A DNA stretch of 64,000 bases from Lineus longissimus (taxonomy: Eukaryota > Nemertea > Pilidiophora > Heteronemertea > Lineidae): positions 7,440,001 to 7,504,000 of the forward strand of contig NC_088317.1 of NCBI RefSeq assembly GCF_910592395.1, in the 5' to 3' direction. The translations under genes and the position numbers were made by a program. The notes beneath the pieces were generated by a model. That model saw only the letters and a program-made list of their open reading frames with translations, was not told the DNA's origin and ran no database searches. Shown here one piece after another: positions 8,560-20,991 of the stretch; within the stretch, counting starts at the first letter, position 1; each line of letters opens with the position of its first letter.

Positions 8560-10536
8560 GTGAGTATGGCATGCCAAAGCGGAATTTATTCAGGACAAAT
8601 TTTTTACATCAGGACTGAATTTTTACGCCAGAGAATCACGCTACAAATTGCGAAATTGTACAAGAATTTATCTCAGGACAAAGATTTTACATCGCCAGGT
8701 AAAATATTCCTATCCATGTATTTTTTTCCCTTTAAAAAAAATTGTCAGGACGAAAAATACGGCAGGACTTTTTTCCTTCAGGATTTTTTCGAAGACAGGA
8801 CGTTTTGCGGGCAGAACGAAAAATTCTCGCAGAATTTACGTGACTCCTGCCAGCGATCACGTGACTCCTGGCAGAAATCACGCGACCGCGAAATCGATGA
8901 CGTCGCGCATCTCCCTTACACCCTCCGTATTCCTCCTAAGATCTCTTAAATATGGCATGCCAAAGCGGAATTTATTCAGGACAAATTTTTTACATCAGGA
9001 CTGAATTTTTACGCCAGAATCACGCTACAAATAGCGCAATTGTGCATGAATTTATCTCAGGACAAAGATTTTACAACACCAGGTAAAATATTCCTATCCA
9101 TGTATTTTTTTCCCTTCAGAATAATTTATTTTCACGTTTTAAAAAAAATTGTCAGGACGAAAAATACGGCAGGACTTTTTTCCTTCCGAATTTTTTCGAC
9201 GCCAGGACTCACGTGGCTCCTGGCAGAACGCACGTGACCACTTAAACCGATGACGTCGTATATTATATTTTTGCAACTCACGAACTTTTCTGAAGCTTGG
9301 CGATTTTGCTATATGCAGCAATGGCGTTCAACTCCATAAATGCGGACGAATTGAACAATTTGTTCAACTGCAGCTCCTTTGATGATCTTTTAAGAGATCT
9401 TGGGAGGAATACTTACTTACTTTTAATGATAAAACACCACCAAACTCAGCCAAGCCACTGCATATTGGATAGTACATGTTGCATTGGAATTGGGGTTTCC
9501 CCGGTAACCTGGAGTCCACTGAAAAATCATTGATACCAGGGCGCCGAGTATCAACATGCATGAACATGCAATATCGTTCGTCCACTGTAAATCAACGAGG
9601 TGTCCTCGACCCTCCGCTGCGCGGCGGATAGGGTCGAGGTTACCTGGACTAAGCGAATTGGCAAAACACAGAAATGGCAAATGGAAACGCAGCGATGATG
9701 CTCGACGTCATCGTTTTCGCGGTCACTTGATTTCTGCCAAGAGTCACGTGATTTCTGCCAGGAGTCACGTGATCGCTGGCAGGAGTCACGTGAATTCTGC
9801 GAGAATTTTTCGTCCTGCCTGCAAAACGTCCTGACGTCGAAAAAATTCGGAAGGAAAAAAAGTCCTGCCGTATTTTTCGTACTGACAATTTTTTTTTAAA
9901 ACGTGAAAATAAAATATTTCTGAAGGGGAAAAAAATTCATGGATATGAATATTTTACCTGGTGTTGTAAAATCCTTGTCCTGAGATAAGTTTTTGTACAG
10001 TTTGGCAATTTATAGCGTGATTCTGGCCTAAATTTTAGTCCTGATGTAAAAAATTGGTCCTGAATAAATTCCGCTTTGGCTTGCCATACTTAAAATGTCA
10101 TCAAAGGAGCTGCAGTTGAACAAATTGTTCAATTCGTCCGCATTCATGGAGTTGGACGCCATTGCTGCATATAGCAAAATCGCCAAACTTCAGAAATGTT
10201 CGTGAGTTGCGAAAAATATAATATATGACGTCATCGGTTTAAGTGGTCACGTGCGTTCTGCCAGGAGTCACGTGAGTCCTGGCGTCGAAAAAATTCTGAA
10301 GGAAAAAAAGTCCTGCCGTATTTTTCGTCCTGACAATTTTCTTTAAACGTGAAAATAAATTATTCTGAAAGGAAAAAAATACATGGCTAGGAATATTTTA
10401 CCTAGTGTTGTAAAATCTTTGTCCTGAGATAAATTCTTGTACAATTTCGCAATTTGTAGCGTGATTCTGGCGTAAAAAATCAGTCCTGATGTAAAAAATT
10501 TGTCCTGAATAAATTCCGCTTTGGCATGCCATAGGT
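8560..10536. repeat. Cluster of four ~400-bp repeats, two direct then two inverted
   Basis: Copies at about 8566-8930 (+), 8951-9395 (+), 9690-10093 (-) and 10096-10536 (-). Each begins (or ends, when inverted) with TGGCATGCCAAAGCGGAATT and carries TTATTCAGGACAAATTTTTT, CAGGACGAAAAATACGGCAGG and a block of TCACGTGACTCCTGGCAG units. The second and fourth copies share an extra ~140 bases ending near TTCAACTGCAGCTCCTTTGA. The order A, B, inverted A, inverted B is not a simple palindrome. No open frame of note; class unknown. Confidence 0.85.
9396..9689. other. Spacer between the inverted repeats, with a 40-base hairpin
   Basis: Unique sequence. CCTCGACCCT at 9606-9615 pairs with AGGGTCGAGG at 9632-9641. 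On the minus strand about 80 codons are open with a hydrophobic stretch, but I recognise no family and no convincing splice sites. Confidence 0.3.
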
Positions 10537-10539
10537 GAG

Positions 10540-11644
10540 GGGGCTGGGGGGCTGGGAGTAAACATTATTTCTATCTCTCCATTGCTGGTCAGATTGTTCT
10601 TTAACAGGGCCTTTAACTGTTTGTAGGAGGACTTGATTATCGTTTGCTGCCGCCTTCTTAGGCCAGGGTGTCAGCTCGTTTGTGTCCATGTGCACCTCCA
10701 TGTGCGGAGAGTGACCAATCTAAATTGATGGCCTATTCATGCATCTGCGGTTGATGTCAACTTACCGTGCTCTCAGATACTCCAGACTCCTTTGAGAGGG
10801 AACCACTAGATAATGCCTTTACACATCAAACTACAGTGTATGTATGTATACATCTATATCGGTTCTGAAACTCCAAGGAATGGCTGTCTAAAAATCAATG
10901 ATATATACTGATTGATAATAAGTGCTGACCCGACCTGAATATAGAGTGTCTGGCCTGATCTTATCGCATAGATAATCGAGTGTCAGAAATGATTGTGTCT
11001 TTACTGTAAACCCGGCGTTATCCCGGCCACCATCTTGTCTTAGGTGAGTCCCACGATTGTTGGCGCCTGACCTGTTACATTTCGTTTTACCGGTAGGCTT
11101 TGAAGATACAACAGACTGTTATTTGTGCGCTTTTAATGCCTATTTGTGATCCGATTTGGAGTACAATGGATACATGAGTTGTAACTTGAAAGCAGGTAGC
11201 TTGGTATCGAATAGTTTTTGGAATTTTTGCATACAATGTCTCCCTGTTGAAGTCGCACAAATTTCACGATTCGAAAGTCAAGGCGAGCAATTTTCCACAC
11301 TTTATTATTGGAACTAATATCATGTACATATCAACTCACTGTGGTTCTGAAGAGACTCTGACTGATGAGGCGACACATCACGCTCCTCAAACTATACTAC
11401 AGAGTGGAAAAGTTTCCCTCACACAATTGATAGACAATAGAATTCTATTGTGTAAGGGAACAGTTTTAGGACTACCATGTAGTAAGTATAGTTTGGGTTT
11501 GAACTTCTGATATCTTTTGTGTCTAATTTTTTTGGTGTGGTCGGCTCATGGGATCGGATAAAAAAAAAAGTAAACTAGTTCATCTCCACCACCAATAATT
11601 TTAATCGGCACCATAAAACTATTAATGCATTGATGGTTTTAACA
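10540..11644. other. No gene or named repeat seen
   Basis: AT-rich sequence without a recognisable coding exon. It holds a perfect 16-base palindrome, CAATAGAATTCTATTG, near 11436. Confidence 0.4.
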
Positions 11645-11649
11645 GTGTT

Positions 11650-12427
11650 TGTGACGAATTGAAGGAATTACTAACAAGAACGACTGGGGTAGTTCCAAAA
11701 CTTTGTTTCTGCAAATAAAAATACAGTGCAAATTTAAAGTATGCCCCTTTTTTATCATATTACACAAACAATCCCCATACAAGGAGTTAACTCGTGGTCC
11801 GACAGGTGCTGCCACCTTCACGAAGATGGACAAACTGAGAAGCCAGAGAAGTCTCACAAACAGCATGACCTTCAATCATGAAAGTCCATATGTAGTTCCC
11901 AACAAAGATCTGATTCAGTACAACAGTTCACCAGCTACCAGCATGGCGCTAAAACAACGGGAAGCTACGAATATTACTAGTACTCGAATATTACAAATAT
12001 TGAGACTTCGCCCTGGAACCACACAAATACATGTAGGCCTAATGCATCAGCAGCGTACATCAATCCTGACGGTTTTCTCAACAAAGCATTGCCTTCAAAA
12101 GACGCTTGGGGTTTTTCTTATCAAGTGTTAACAACTCTCTGACAACCTTCCTGATCTAGGCAAGATGGATATTTATACATTTTACATTTACCTGGAGTTA
12201 TTGTCACCCAGTTTCTCGTACAAAGAGACATAATTAAAGAAAACAGGTCCACGAGGACCGCTTCTGAATAAAAACAATGGCGGATGACGACGTCGTCGCG
12301 ATGCGCAAAAGATGCTGGCGCGAAACGAAAGCGCGGGAAATTTAAACGAAAAAGTTAAACAGCGCCTCAAATAGCGAAATAAAATGAATTAATAATATTA
12401 ACGCGAAAGATACCGCGTTTCAGAACA
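11650..12427 (-). repeat. BEL/Pao 3' LTR
   Basis: Near-identical to the LTR at 18405-19182, with only a handful of differences (such as AATACAGTGC against AATACATTGC), so the insertion is fairly recent despite the broken frames. Confidence 0.92.
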
Positions 12428-12596
12428 ATCCTCCGGGGGCGCGAAGTAAGCGAACGAAGGACGCGATATAAAGGGTCAACTGATAACGCGACAAATTATA
12501 CAAGTGCAATTTGCGATTGCCCACGACATAAACCATGGATATGCGGATATAGAGACTATGATTGTCGACTTACGACTGCCCTATAGACGACTAAGT

Positions 12597-13226
12597 CTAA
12601 TTGCCACATTCTAGGATTGGAATACATTTCTGCACCGAACGGTTCCTTGTTGCTGACTTTGTTTTGAGACAAACATTGCGAACAATTCCGTCCTCTCCCG
12701 GGAAGTTATCCTCAACTATCGCCAATTCCCACTTCCCACGTGCAACATTCGGTTCAGTAAGTAACACGATGTCACCCACTTTCATTTGACGTCCTTTTAG
12801 AACCCATTTAGCTCTCTTCGCCAATGTAGGAATGTACTCCCTAGTGAATCTGTTCCAAATCTGGTTGATCAAGCTCTGCACAAGCTCAAACCTCTTATGA
12901 AGATTCTTGGTCTGTTCGAAGGGACCTTGAGGGACATCAGCAGTGGCACGGCCTAGGAGAAAGTGGTTGGGAGTCAAGGGCTGTGGATCATTGGGGTCGT
13001 TGGAGCTGTATCCAAGTGGCCTAGAATTTACCAGGTTTTGGGTTTCCGCAAAAACAGTAGCCATCTCATTCCACGTCAAAGTCTGCTGTCCTACAGCTGT
13101 GTCTTTATGGCTTTCTTGACTAGTTTTATCAGAGACTCGTAGAACCCACCCTGGTGTGGGCTGAGGGGGGTTATGAATCTCCACTTCACCTTGTGCAGCA
13201 TGGCAAAATCCTCGATCTGCCTTCAT
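12597..13226 (-). pseudogene. BEL/Pao integrase C-terminal part
   Basis: Reads PLTPNHFLLGRA and MKVGDIVLL, the conserved end of Pao integrases, and stops at 12597. It overlaps the previous segment by about 40 bases in another frame. Confidence 0.85.
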
Positions 13227-14598
13227 TGACCAGCTTCTTCAACTCTTTCTCAGCGCCTACAAATGAAGTACCATTATCAGAGATGATTACAGAAGGCCAA
13301 CCGTGGTGTGACACAAATCTTCGCAGCGCATGTAGGAATGATGGTGTAGATAGACTTTCAACTATCTCTAAATGGACAGCTCTGATTGTGCCACATATGA
13401 AAAGTGCTCCCCAGGTCTTTACGACCTTATTTCGACCACATTTTAGCAAAAACGGACCGAACAAGTCAACACCTGTCGTGCTGTAAACAGGAGCATGCAA
13501 TTTCAGACGTTCAGAGGGTAGATTTGCCATCTGAGTTGCGTGAGGCGGTTGTCTAAGTTTTCTGCAAACAATGCACTTGCCCACAATGCGCCGGGACAAA
13601 ATGCGACCACGCAAGATCCAATAATTGCGCCTACTATGACATAACGTACTTTTCGTTCCACAATGACACATCTTCCAGTGGACATCGCGCATGATCAGCA
13701 TTGAGATGTGATTATCAGCAGGTAAGAGTATAGGGTGTTTCTGGTCATAACTCAACGGCGCGTTTTTTAAGCGGCCACCCACACGAATTACACTGCCATC
13801 AAGAAATGGTGCCAAGTCTGCACAGTTATTTTCCCAATCTACAAGATCCCTTTGAGCTTCCTCTATCCAGTACTGCTCTGCTTTAGCCAATTCCTCTGGA
13901 TCCGCTGGCCCTGTAGCGATGTCGTGTTTCCTGACCTTGGACTTCAGGTTGTGAATGAAACGATAACAGATGGCGATTACACGGACAAGTCTGCTCCAGC
14001 TGGAGAACCCTTTACAGTCAATTGGAGGCTCTTTCTTTGCTACATGTACAGCATTGATGGAATATGACATCTTTGTTCCTTCATCATCTTTGTGAGCGGC
14101 AAATGCAGACTGGGCAGGCCAGGAGTCCTTTCCATTCTGCAGAAATACTGGCCCTGTCATCCATCTTCCATTCATTTCATCTGGGGTGAGGCCTCTGCTC
14201 AGATCATCAGCTGGATTTTGGGACGTTGGTACATATCTCCAAGCATTAGACTCCCATGTGGACTGTATCTCAGCTACACGTACTCCTACAAATTGTTTCA
14301 AGTTAAGGGAATCAGACTTGAGCCAATGTAGAACTATTTGTGAATCGGACCACAAATAAACAGTAAGTTCATCACGGAGTTCAGATTTGACCGTCCTCGC
14401 AAGTTGCGACCCAACTAGTGCCGCCATCAATTCAAGCCGCGGAATAGTTGTTGTTTTTAATGGCGCTACCCTCGCCTTTGCAGACAAAAGGCGAACAGAG
14501 ATTCCATTTGGAGTTTCCCAAAGTATGTGCGACTGCACCATATGCCTTGCCACTGGCGTCACAAAATGTGTGTAATTCCGGCGTGCCAACAGCATCAC
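13186..14598 (-). pseudogene. BEL/Pao RNase H and integrase
   Basis: RNase H continues (VYLWSDSQIVLHWLKS), then an integrase zinc finger (H..H with CIVCRKL), and the catalytic core with GVDLFGPF and VIISDNGTSF. The third catalytic glutamate should fall at the next frame change. Confidence 0.88.
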
Positions 14599-15586
14599 AT
14601 GGTTTTACTGATCTTGGGAGAGAGATTGATTCCAACCCTTTGAAATCTGAGAAGATGTCATCCCATACTGTCTCTTGATCAGGAGGTAGAGCATCGTCCC
14701 ATCCCATTTCCTTCATTCTCCAAATGTCCTGTAGGGCAATCTTGGCGTGAATTGTGACAGGGGTTGCCAAACCTAGGGGGTCAAACAACGTAGACAACTG
14801 GGACAGAACAGACCTCTTTGTCAGAACAGCAAAATCAGGGTCTTTAACTCTGAAAAAGATAGAATCAGACTTGTTATCCCAACATATCCCAAGTGCTTTG
14901 ATATCATCTGTCTTCTTAACCAAATCCAGTTGCTCATCTGCGACCTTCTGTTTCTTGCCCATGATCGAGGAGTACCATTCCTTCACTCTGAAGCCGCCTG
15001 TACCAAGGATCTCATCAACATCGGACATTCTCGCCTCGGCTATACTGGGTTTTCCACAGGAATGAAGAAAATCATCCATGTACCGATCATCTTTTAGTAT
15101 CCTGGCTGCATCTGGATGGGATTCTTGGTGCTCTTCAACGATCTTCAGGACAGCAAAACTTGCCATATCTGGGGATGGCTTCAGACCAAAGGTGACTCGT
15201 GTCAGCTTGAACACCTCAGGGTCCTTGGTCACATCCATATTTCGCCATAGGAAACGATGTACCGAGGTGTCGGTTGGCTTAAGACAAACCCTCAAAAACA
15301 TTTTGGAAATATCACTGACTATTGCAACAAGATCCTCCCTAAATCTGAGCAAAACACCAAGTAGGTTTCCAATCAAATTGGGGCCCTTGTAGAGGAAGGA
15401 GTTTAAGGATGTACCTTGGGACTGACAGGCAGGATCAAAGACGACTCTCAAGGGTGTGCTTTCATTTTCTGGTCTGTACACGCCATGGTGAGGTAAGTAG
15501 TAGACAGGTCTGGTATTAATCTCTTCTGGTGGAACATGAACTGCCCAGCCCTGGTCAATGTATTCCTGGATCACTCCACAATACAT
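14432..15586 (-). pseudogene. BEL/Pao reverse transcriptase and RNase H start
   Basis: Contains PVYYLPHHGV, RVVFDPA, the fingers/palm motifs ISKMFL and FGLKPSP, and catalytic DRYMDDF. An A17-type linker and the RNase H beginning (FCDASGKAYGAVAH) follow. A frameshift near 14450-14590 moves the rest into another frame. Confidence 0.88.
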
Positions 15587-16554
15587 AGCAGCTTTCTTGG
15601 AGTCAGGGACAGACTTCTCTCGAGTGACATCAGTCTTCTTTCAGCAAAGGTGCGGTTGTCTGGGAGGAGAGCTGGATCTCTTTTCCAAGGAAGCCCCATA
15701 ACATACTTACCATTATCTTTATAACATGAGTTTTCTAACAATGTCAAGACCTTCTTATCCTCTTGGGACCACAATTCAAGGGAACAAGAGCAGTTCGGAG
15801 CCCGGATGCCAATAGTTTCCATGTCATACAAATCAGATAAAACCGGATTGACCTTGCGGATGAAATGCACCAGTTTTGCAGGTTTGCGGCTAGAGTCAGA
15901 CCCTATCACAACCCATCCTAGAGGAGTATGCTTCGCGACTGGTTCAAAGGGAAGCCCTTGTCTTATCTCACTCTCAGCCTGCAGATGACAGTATTGAATA
16001 CCAAGTATGAGGTCGATCGGTCCAGCCTTGTGAGAGAATTCAATCCCTGAGAGGTGTGAGAAGGTCTTCAACCATGGGCGGTTTAGGGGTGGGACGCTCA
16101 TCACTGTGCTGTCCATCTCATGTGCTTCTACCCGGTGCTCTTCTCCACCATCCAGTTTGGAAATCCAGAAGCTGAGTCGACGACTGTCCTTCTGCTTTAA
16201 CTGATTTCCTCCAACAACAGATACTTCGATTGGTTCCTTCTTTCCCTGTAACCCAAGAGCAAGAGCAAAATCTTTCCTGATGATGTTTGTAGTGGAACCT
16301 GAATCAATCAAGACATTCCCTTCTCTCAATCGGCCATTTGCATTTCTGAACATGACACGTACTACTGGTAGGATCCCATCACTGTCGAGAGTACTGGTAG
16401 TGCTAGCGCTACTGGCCCGGGGGGGATCACTGTGAAGGAGGATATGATGCATTCTGGAGCAGCCATTTTTTCCACATTTACGCTTTGATTTACAGTCCTT
16501 TGATTGATGATTTTTAATCAAACATGAAAAGCAGAGATTGTTGGCCTTTACCAT
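15571..16554 (-). pseudogene. BEL/Pao second zinc knuckle and aspartic protease
   Basis: Begins with C-x2-C-x4-H-x4-C-like spacing (LCFSCLIKNHQSKDC), then a Pao-type protease with active site LIDSGSTTN and the downstream part that leads into the reverse transcriptase. A one-base shift separates it from the next segment at about 15580. Confidence 0.85.
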
Positions 16555-17033
16555 TCATTACGCTCTACGACAGTTGCGTCTGCAAAGGTGGGGCACTCGG
16601 GGACCCGGTGTGGCTCGGCACAAATATAGCATTTGTAAACCTGCTTTATGGTTTTATCCTGCTTTTGCCTATTATCCTGCGCGGCATGAACTCTTACTGA
16701 ATGGTCAGACTTACCATGCTTGTTGGTCGAATCAGAACTGTTCAAACCGCCAAAATCTGGATCAAATTCAGCCTTGACCCTTCTGCGCACGAAATCAGAC
16801 ACATCGACAATTGTGGGTACCAAATCACGCTCGCGGATGTTGACCAACTGGCTTTGCCATTTCAGAAACAGGTGCTCCGGTAGGCGCTTGACAATACGGC
16901 GAAGTGTCTCGGCGGCGTTGATGTCAGCGAAATGTTGAAGGCGCTGGAGGGCTGCAATACAATTCAGAAGGTCAAGAGAAAATTCACGAAGGGCGAAACG
17001 GTTGTGAGCAAGGGGACCACCTTTAGATATTTT
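16548..17033 (-). pseudogene. BEL/Pao gag, C-terminal part with zinc knuckle
   Basis: Continues the gag in a different frame: EHLFLKWQSQLVNIRERDL and a CYICAEPHRVPEC knuckle. It ends at a stop four codons after ATVVERNEW, where the next segment continues in another frame. Confidence 0.8.
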
Positions 17034-17158
17034 CGGCGGCGTTGATGTCAGCGAAATGTTGAAGGCGCTGGAGGGCTGCAATACAATTCAGAAGGTCAAG
17101 AGAAAATTCACGAAGGGCGAAACGGTTGTGAGCAAGGGGACCACCTTTAGATATTTTA
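16911..17158 (-). repeat. 124-base tandem duplication inside gag
   Basis: The block from GGCGGCGTTGATGTCAGCG to TTTAGATATTTTC occurs twice, at 16911 and 17035, with no visible differences. As 124 is not a multiple of three, it shifts the reading frame. The identity suggests it arose recently. Confidence 0.9.
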
Positions 17159-18231
17159 TCAATGAAAGCTCTGGCTATCAACGACCTACCCCCAAATTGC
17201 TCCTTTAACTGTTTAAGAGCTGTGGCATACAAAACCCCACTGCACCCTAAACCTGAAACAACCCTTTCTGCCTCCCCACCTAAATGCATACGAAGTTGGG
17301 CCATACGTATGTCATCTGTTAAATGGACCTTTTCATGAATATGCAATCGAAAAGTGTCTATAAACTCAATATAGTCTAGTGCACTACCACTAAATTTTTT
17401 CAAAGTCATCGTCGGAATGTCACGACTCGCTTCAATCCGGAACAAGGTATCAGCAACTGAAAGTTCATTGACCCGGTTGGGCAACGAAGTTTCTTGAAAC
17501 TCGACTAGATTGTCGATCCAAACATCGAATGACAGACTTCCATCAGCAGGGGTCCTGCAACCGTGAATATTTCCTCTTGTTGGATCGATGTGTCCAGTTT
17601 GCACACGGCTGGGTATCATACCACCACTGGACAACACACCACCACCACTGGCTGCAACACTGGAGACCACTGGACTGGCTCCGACATTGGACATCACTGG
17701 ACTGGCTGCAACACTGGAGACCACTGGACTGGCTCCGACATTGGACATCACTGGACTGGCTGCAACACTGGAGACCACTGGACTGGCTCCGACATTGGAC
17801 ATCACTGGACTGGCTGCAGCACTGGAGACCACTGGACTGGCTGCAACACTGGAGACCACTGGACTGGCTGCAACACTGGAGACCACTGGACTGGCTGCAA
17901 CACTGGAGACCACTGGACTGGCTGCAACACTGGAGACCACTGGACTGGCTGCAACACTGCGGGCAACACTGGAGACCACTGGATCTGGTTCTAGACTTCT
18001 CTCGTATGTCTCAACTTCATCTATGAAGTTATAATAATCGTCTATCAGACTGGCCTCCCAATCTTTGAACCTTTCTCTCTCACCAGGCTCAACTAATTCA
18101 ATCAGTTCACCGTTTACGCCTTGGCAGTCTCGATACGTTTCTGTTAGACTTGATATCTCGCCTTCCTGTCTCCGTTTACTGAATTTACCCGCATGGAAAC
18201 CTCCCCTTAACCTGTTGATTGTCCTAGTCAC
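17023..18231 (-). pseudogene. BEL/Pao gag, N-terminal and central part
   Basis: About 400 codons. An acidic N-terminal region is followed by roughly a dozen nine-residue repeats of the type VAASPVVSS. Then comes the conserved DUF1759 part typical of Pao gag (LKKFSGSALDYIEFIDTF, and a motif around LKEQFGG). The nine-residue repeats come from a 27-bp minisatellite at 17640-17990. The frame is lost at the 124-base tandem duplication at its 3' end. Confidence 0.85.
17640..17990 (-). repeat. 27-bp coding minisatellite in BEL/Pao gag
   Basis: Units CTGGCTGCAACACTGGAGAC-CACTGGA and CTGGCTCCGACATTGGACAT-CACTGGA alternate on the left, then the first type runs alone. Being a multiple of three, the array keeps the gag frame. 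Confidence 0.9.
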
Positions 18232-18404
18232 TTTAGACCGCAGAGTTTTTCTTTTACAGTAAGTGTTTTGATAAGTTCATCTGGACTAGGAGTCCCACCA
18301 TCCTTACTGGTTCCTGGCATGACGCTATCACCATCACCGTCGCCTGGCATCTTTCGTGTAATTCCTCAACCAATCACATCAATGACGAAAGTCCTCCAGA
18401 AAAT

Positions 18405-19182
18405 TGTGACGAATTGAAGGAATTACTAACAAGAACGACTGGGGTAGTTCCAAAACTTTGCTTCTGCAAATAAAAATACATTGCAAATTTAAAGTATGCC
18501 CCTTTTTTATCATATTACACAAACAATCCCCATACTAGGAGTTAACTCGTGGTCCGACAGGTGCTGCCACCTTCACGAAGATGGACAAACTGAGAAGCCA
18601 GAGAAGTTTCACAAACAGCATGACCTTCAATCATGAAAGTCCATATGTAGTTCCCAACAAAGATCTGATTCAGTACAACAGTTCACCAGCTACCAGCATG
18701 GCGCTAAAACAACGGGAAGCTACGAATATTACTAGTACTCGAATATTACAAATATTGAGACTTCGCCCTGGAACCACACAAATACATGTAGGCCTAATGC
18801 ATCAGCAGCGTACATCAATCCTGACGGTTTTCTCAACAAAGCATTGCCTTCAAAAGACGCTTGGGGTTTTTCTTATCAAGTGTTAACAACTCTCTGACAA
18901 CCTTCCTGATCTAGGCAAGATTGATATTTATTCATTTTACATTTACCTGGAGTTATTGTCACCCAGTTTCTCGTACAAAGAGACATAATTAAAGAAAACA
19001 GGTCCACGAGGACCGCTTCTGAATAAAAACAATGGCGGATGACGACGTCGTCGCGATGCGCAAAAGATGCTGGCGCGAAACGAAAGCGCGGGAAATTTAA
19101 ACGACAAAGTTAAAGAGCGCCTCAAATAGCGAAATAAAATGAATTAATAATATTAACGCGAAAGATACTGCGTTTCAAAACA
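18405..19182 (-). repeat. BEL/Pao 5' LTR
   Basis: It lies upstream of gag in element orientation. TGGAGGACTTTCG begins six bases inside and could be the primer-binding site. Confidence 0.92.
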
Positions 19183-19187
19183 GTGTT

Positions 19188-20734
19188 TTAAATTGTCTTT
19201 CTGTATTTTTAAGCTGATACGTGTATATAAACCTGTATAACTTGTAAAGCGCCCCTGACAACTAATTTGAAAGTGGTGCCATCTAACATATTATTATTCA
19301 TTATTACCATCTAGATTTGAGTAAAATAGGTGTGAATGTCAAAATAAAGGGTTTCATCAAATTTCTGCAAATTTTAATGCTAAACCTGTCAAGTGATACA
19401 TTTTAGTGGGTTGTAATTTTCTTAAAGATTTATTGTTGAACTGTTCGTACCTCACGATGACCACGAGTTTTTTATCGATACAAGCGCGAAGAAAAGTCCT
19501 CGCAGCTAATAAGAATATGGCCCCGTTATTAATACATGTAACTGATTCCTTCAAACGCCTGTGATGTGTGACTGAATCCAGTGATGGTAACAATGGAAAG
19601 CTGGTTTAGCTTCCGCTTCCTGATGCAACTATCAAAAAAGTCATCACACTCATTATATGATAGTGCGAGACCAATCATTGAAACAGCCTGTATAATAAAC
19701 GGTTGACAATGGATATGGTAATATGTTTTCCTTGATATAAAAATGTCCAAACAGTTGATATGCACATGTCGAAATAATGATTTTATCAATTTAAACTAGG
19801 CCTATATTATACATGTGTTGATATTGAGTACTCCTTTGTGGAATTTCAATTGTCGCATTGGTCAATATTGGGACACTAAATCTGATTTTCTCTCAAAACC
19901 ACATGGTGCGGACTCGAAAGCGTCAATGTAGCCATCGATAAAAAAATAATGACTTATTCATAGATTAATTGATATTCTAGACAGCCGGTTGGCAACTTCG
20001 ACAGCATGACGCTGAATGTATCGACCGACGTCACCTGGTTTTGAGGCCGTGGCGGAGAGAACTTCATTCCCAATAACAAATTTACTAAGTATGCCTTTAT
20101 GATCGATAGGGCAGAGGTGTTAATGCTATAAGATACACACTTTGATACTCGCAACAACAGGTGTCTTCCCTCCTTTAAGCTCCTAAGAAGTCATTAACGA
20201 CGACAAGAAAACTACTAGCATTTGGATACAAAATGTCCCAAAGTAGACATCATAGCAATCCTTCTCACACAAGGGCACACGCCACAGCAAAGGTATAGCA
20301 TTTCCAATTTCTGAATCTCTAACTATTGGAGTCTTAATATGAGCTTATGCGTCTCGGATGACCAAATCATCACGATTAGGAAAGACTAACTTTTATGCCA
20401 AAACATACTACGAATTTCCGAGACGGACTCATCTGAATTCTTTTATTTGTAAAACTCTGAAACCTAGCCTAATCAGATCAGCTGAATGGACGGAGCCGGC
20501 CACGTAAATATCACTTTCTATATTACCTTTGGCTATTTTTGTCGAAGCCAACAAACAGTGAAAGGAACGATATATAGCGCTATTCCTCATTTGTATACCT
20601 GTCCAGACGCTTATAATTCATGCATGATTTGAATCGGGCCGGAAATCAACCGGCCTGGTAAAATTATAACACTGCTTCTCATCCGTCCGCCTCGATTGTG
20701 GCGGCTGCCCGAAGATGTCTTACATTTTGTCACT
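19188..20734. other. No gene seen
   Basis: AT-rich sequence with short open frames in all phases but no recognisable protein family and no repeat shared with the rest of the window. It separates the BEL/Pao element from the DIRS element. Confidence 0.4.
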
Positions 20735-20783
20735 AATTTCCATTTCTTTTGGAAATGTCATTTTATTAGTTCATACCTACATA

Positions 20784-20936
20784 GGTCAGACTTTTGCATG
20801 TATACTCTTATCGGACACACCCGAGGAACAATTAATCTATTTTTAATAGCAAAATGATCAGCTAGTTCACGAAGCTACACCTAGGTGGCGCCCCAATACA
20901 GCCTCTGCCTCGTGAAAGCCGCCATTACTCCGTACT
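20784..20936. repeat. DIRS left inverted terminal repeat
   Basis: GGTCAGACTTTTGCATGTAT...GCCGCCATTACTC...GTACTT is the reverse complement of 43792-43945 with about ten to fifteen differences. Confidence 0.88.
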
Positions 20937-20991
20937 TATTACTCGAGCGCCAGAGTAAGTCCCGTTGCTGTGGGGACAGGCAGGGCGGGTA

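Larger units (their letters stand above)
11650..19182 (-). mobile_element. BEL/Pao LTR retrotransposon, complete but decayed
   Basis: A 7,533-base element. Two 778-base LTRs begin TGTGACGAATTG and end AACA as written on the plus strand, and both flanks carry the 5-base target duplication GTGTT (11645-11649 and 19183-19187). Coding order on the minus strand is gag, zinc knuckle, aspartic protease, reverse transcriptase with YMDD, RNase H, integrase: the BEL/Pao order. The frame changes at least five times, so it cannot make its polyprotein. Confidence 0.93.

Noticed and set aside
9423-9680. A possible membrane-protein exon on the minus strand
   Set aside because: One hydrophobic stretch but no recognised family and no matching splice partner; it lies between repeats.
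8539-10701. Open frames up to 136 codons in the CACGTG-rich repeats
   Set aside because: They contain translated simple repeats, differ among copies and match no family.
17529-18034. Long plus-strand frames with WRPLDWLQH or ATLETTGLA repeats
   Set aside because: They are antisense to the 27-bp repeat in BEL gag.
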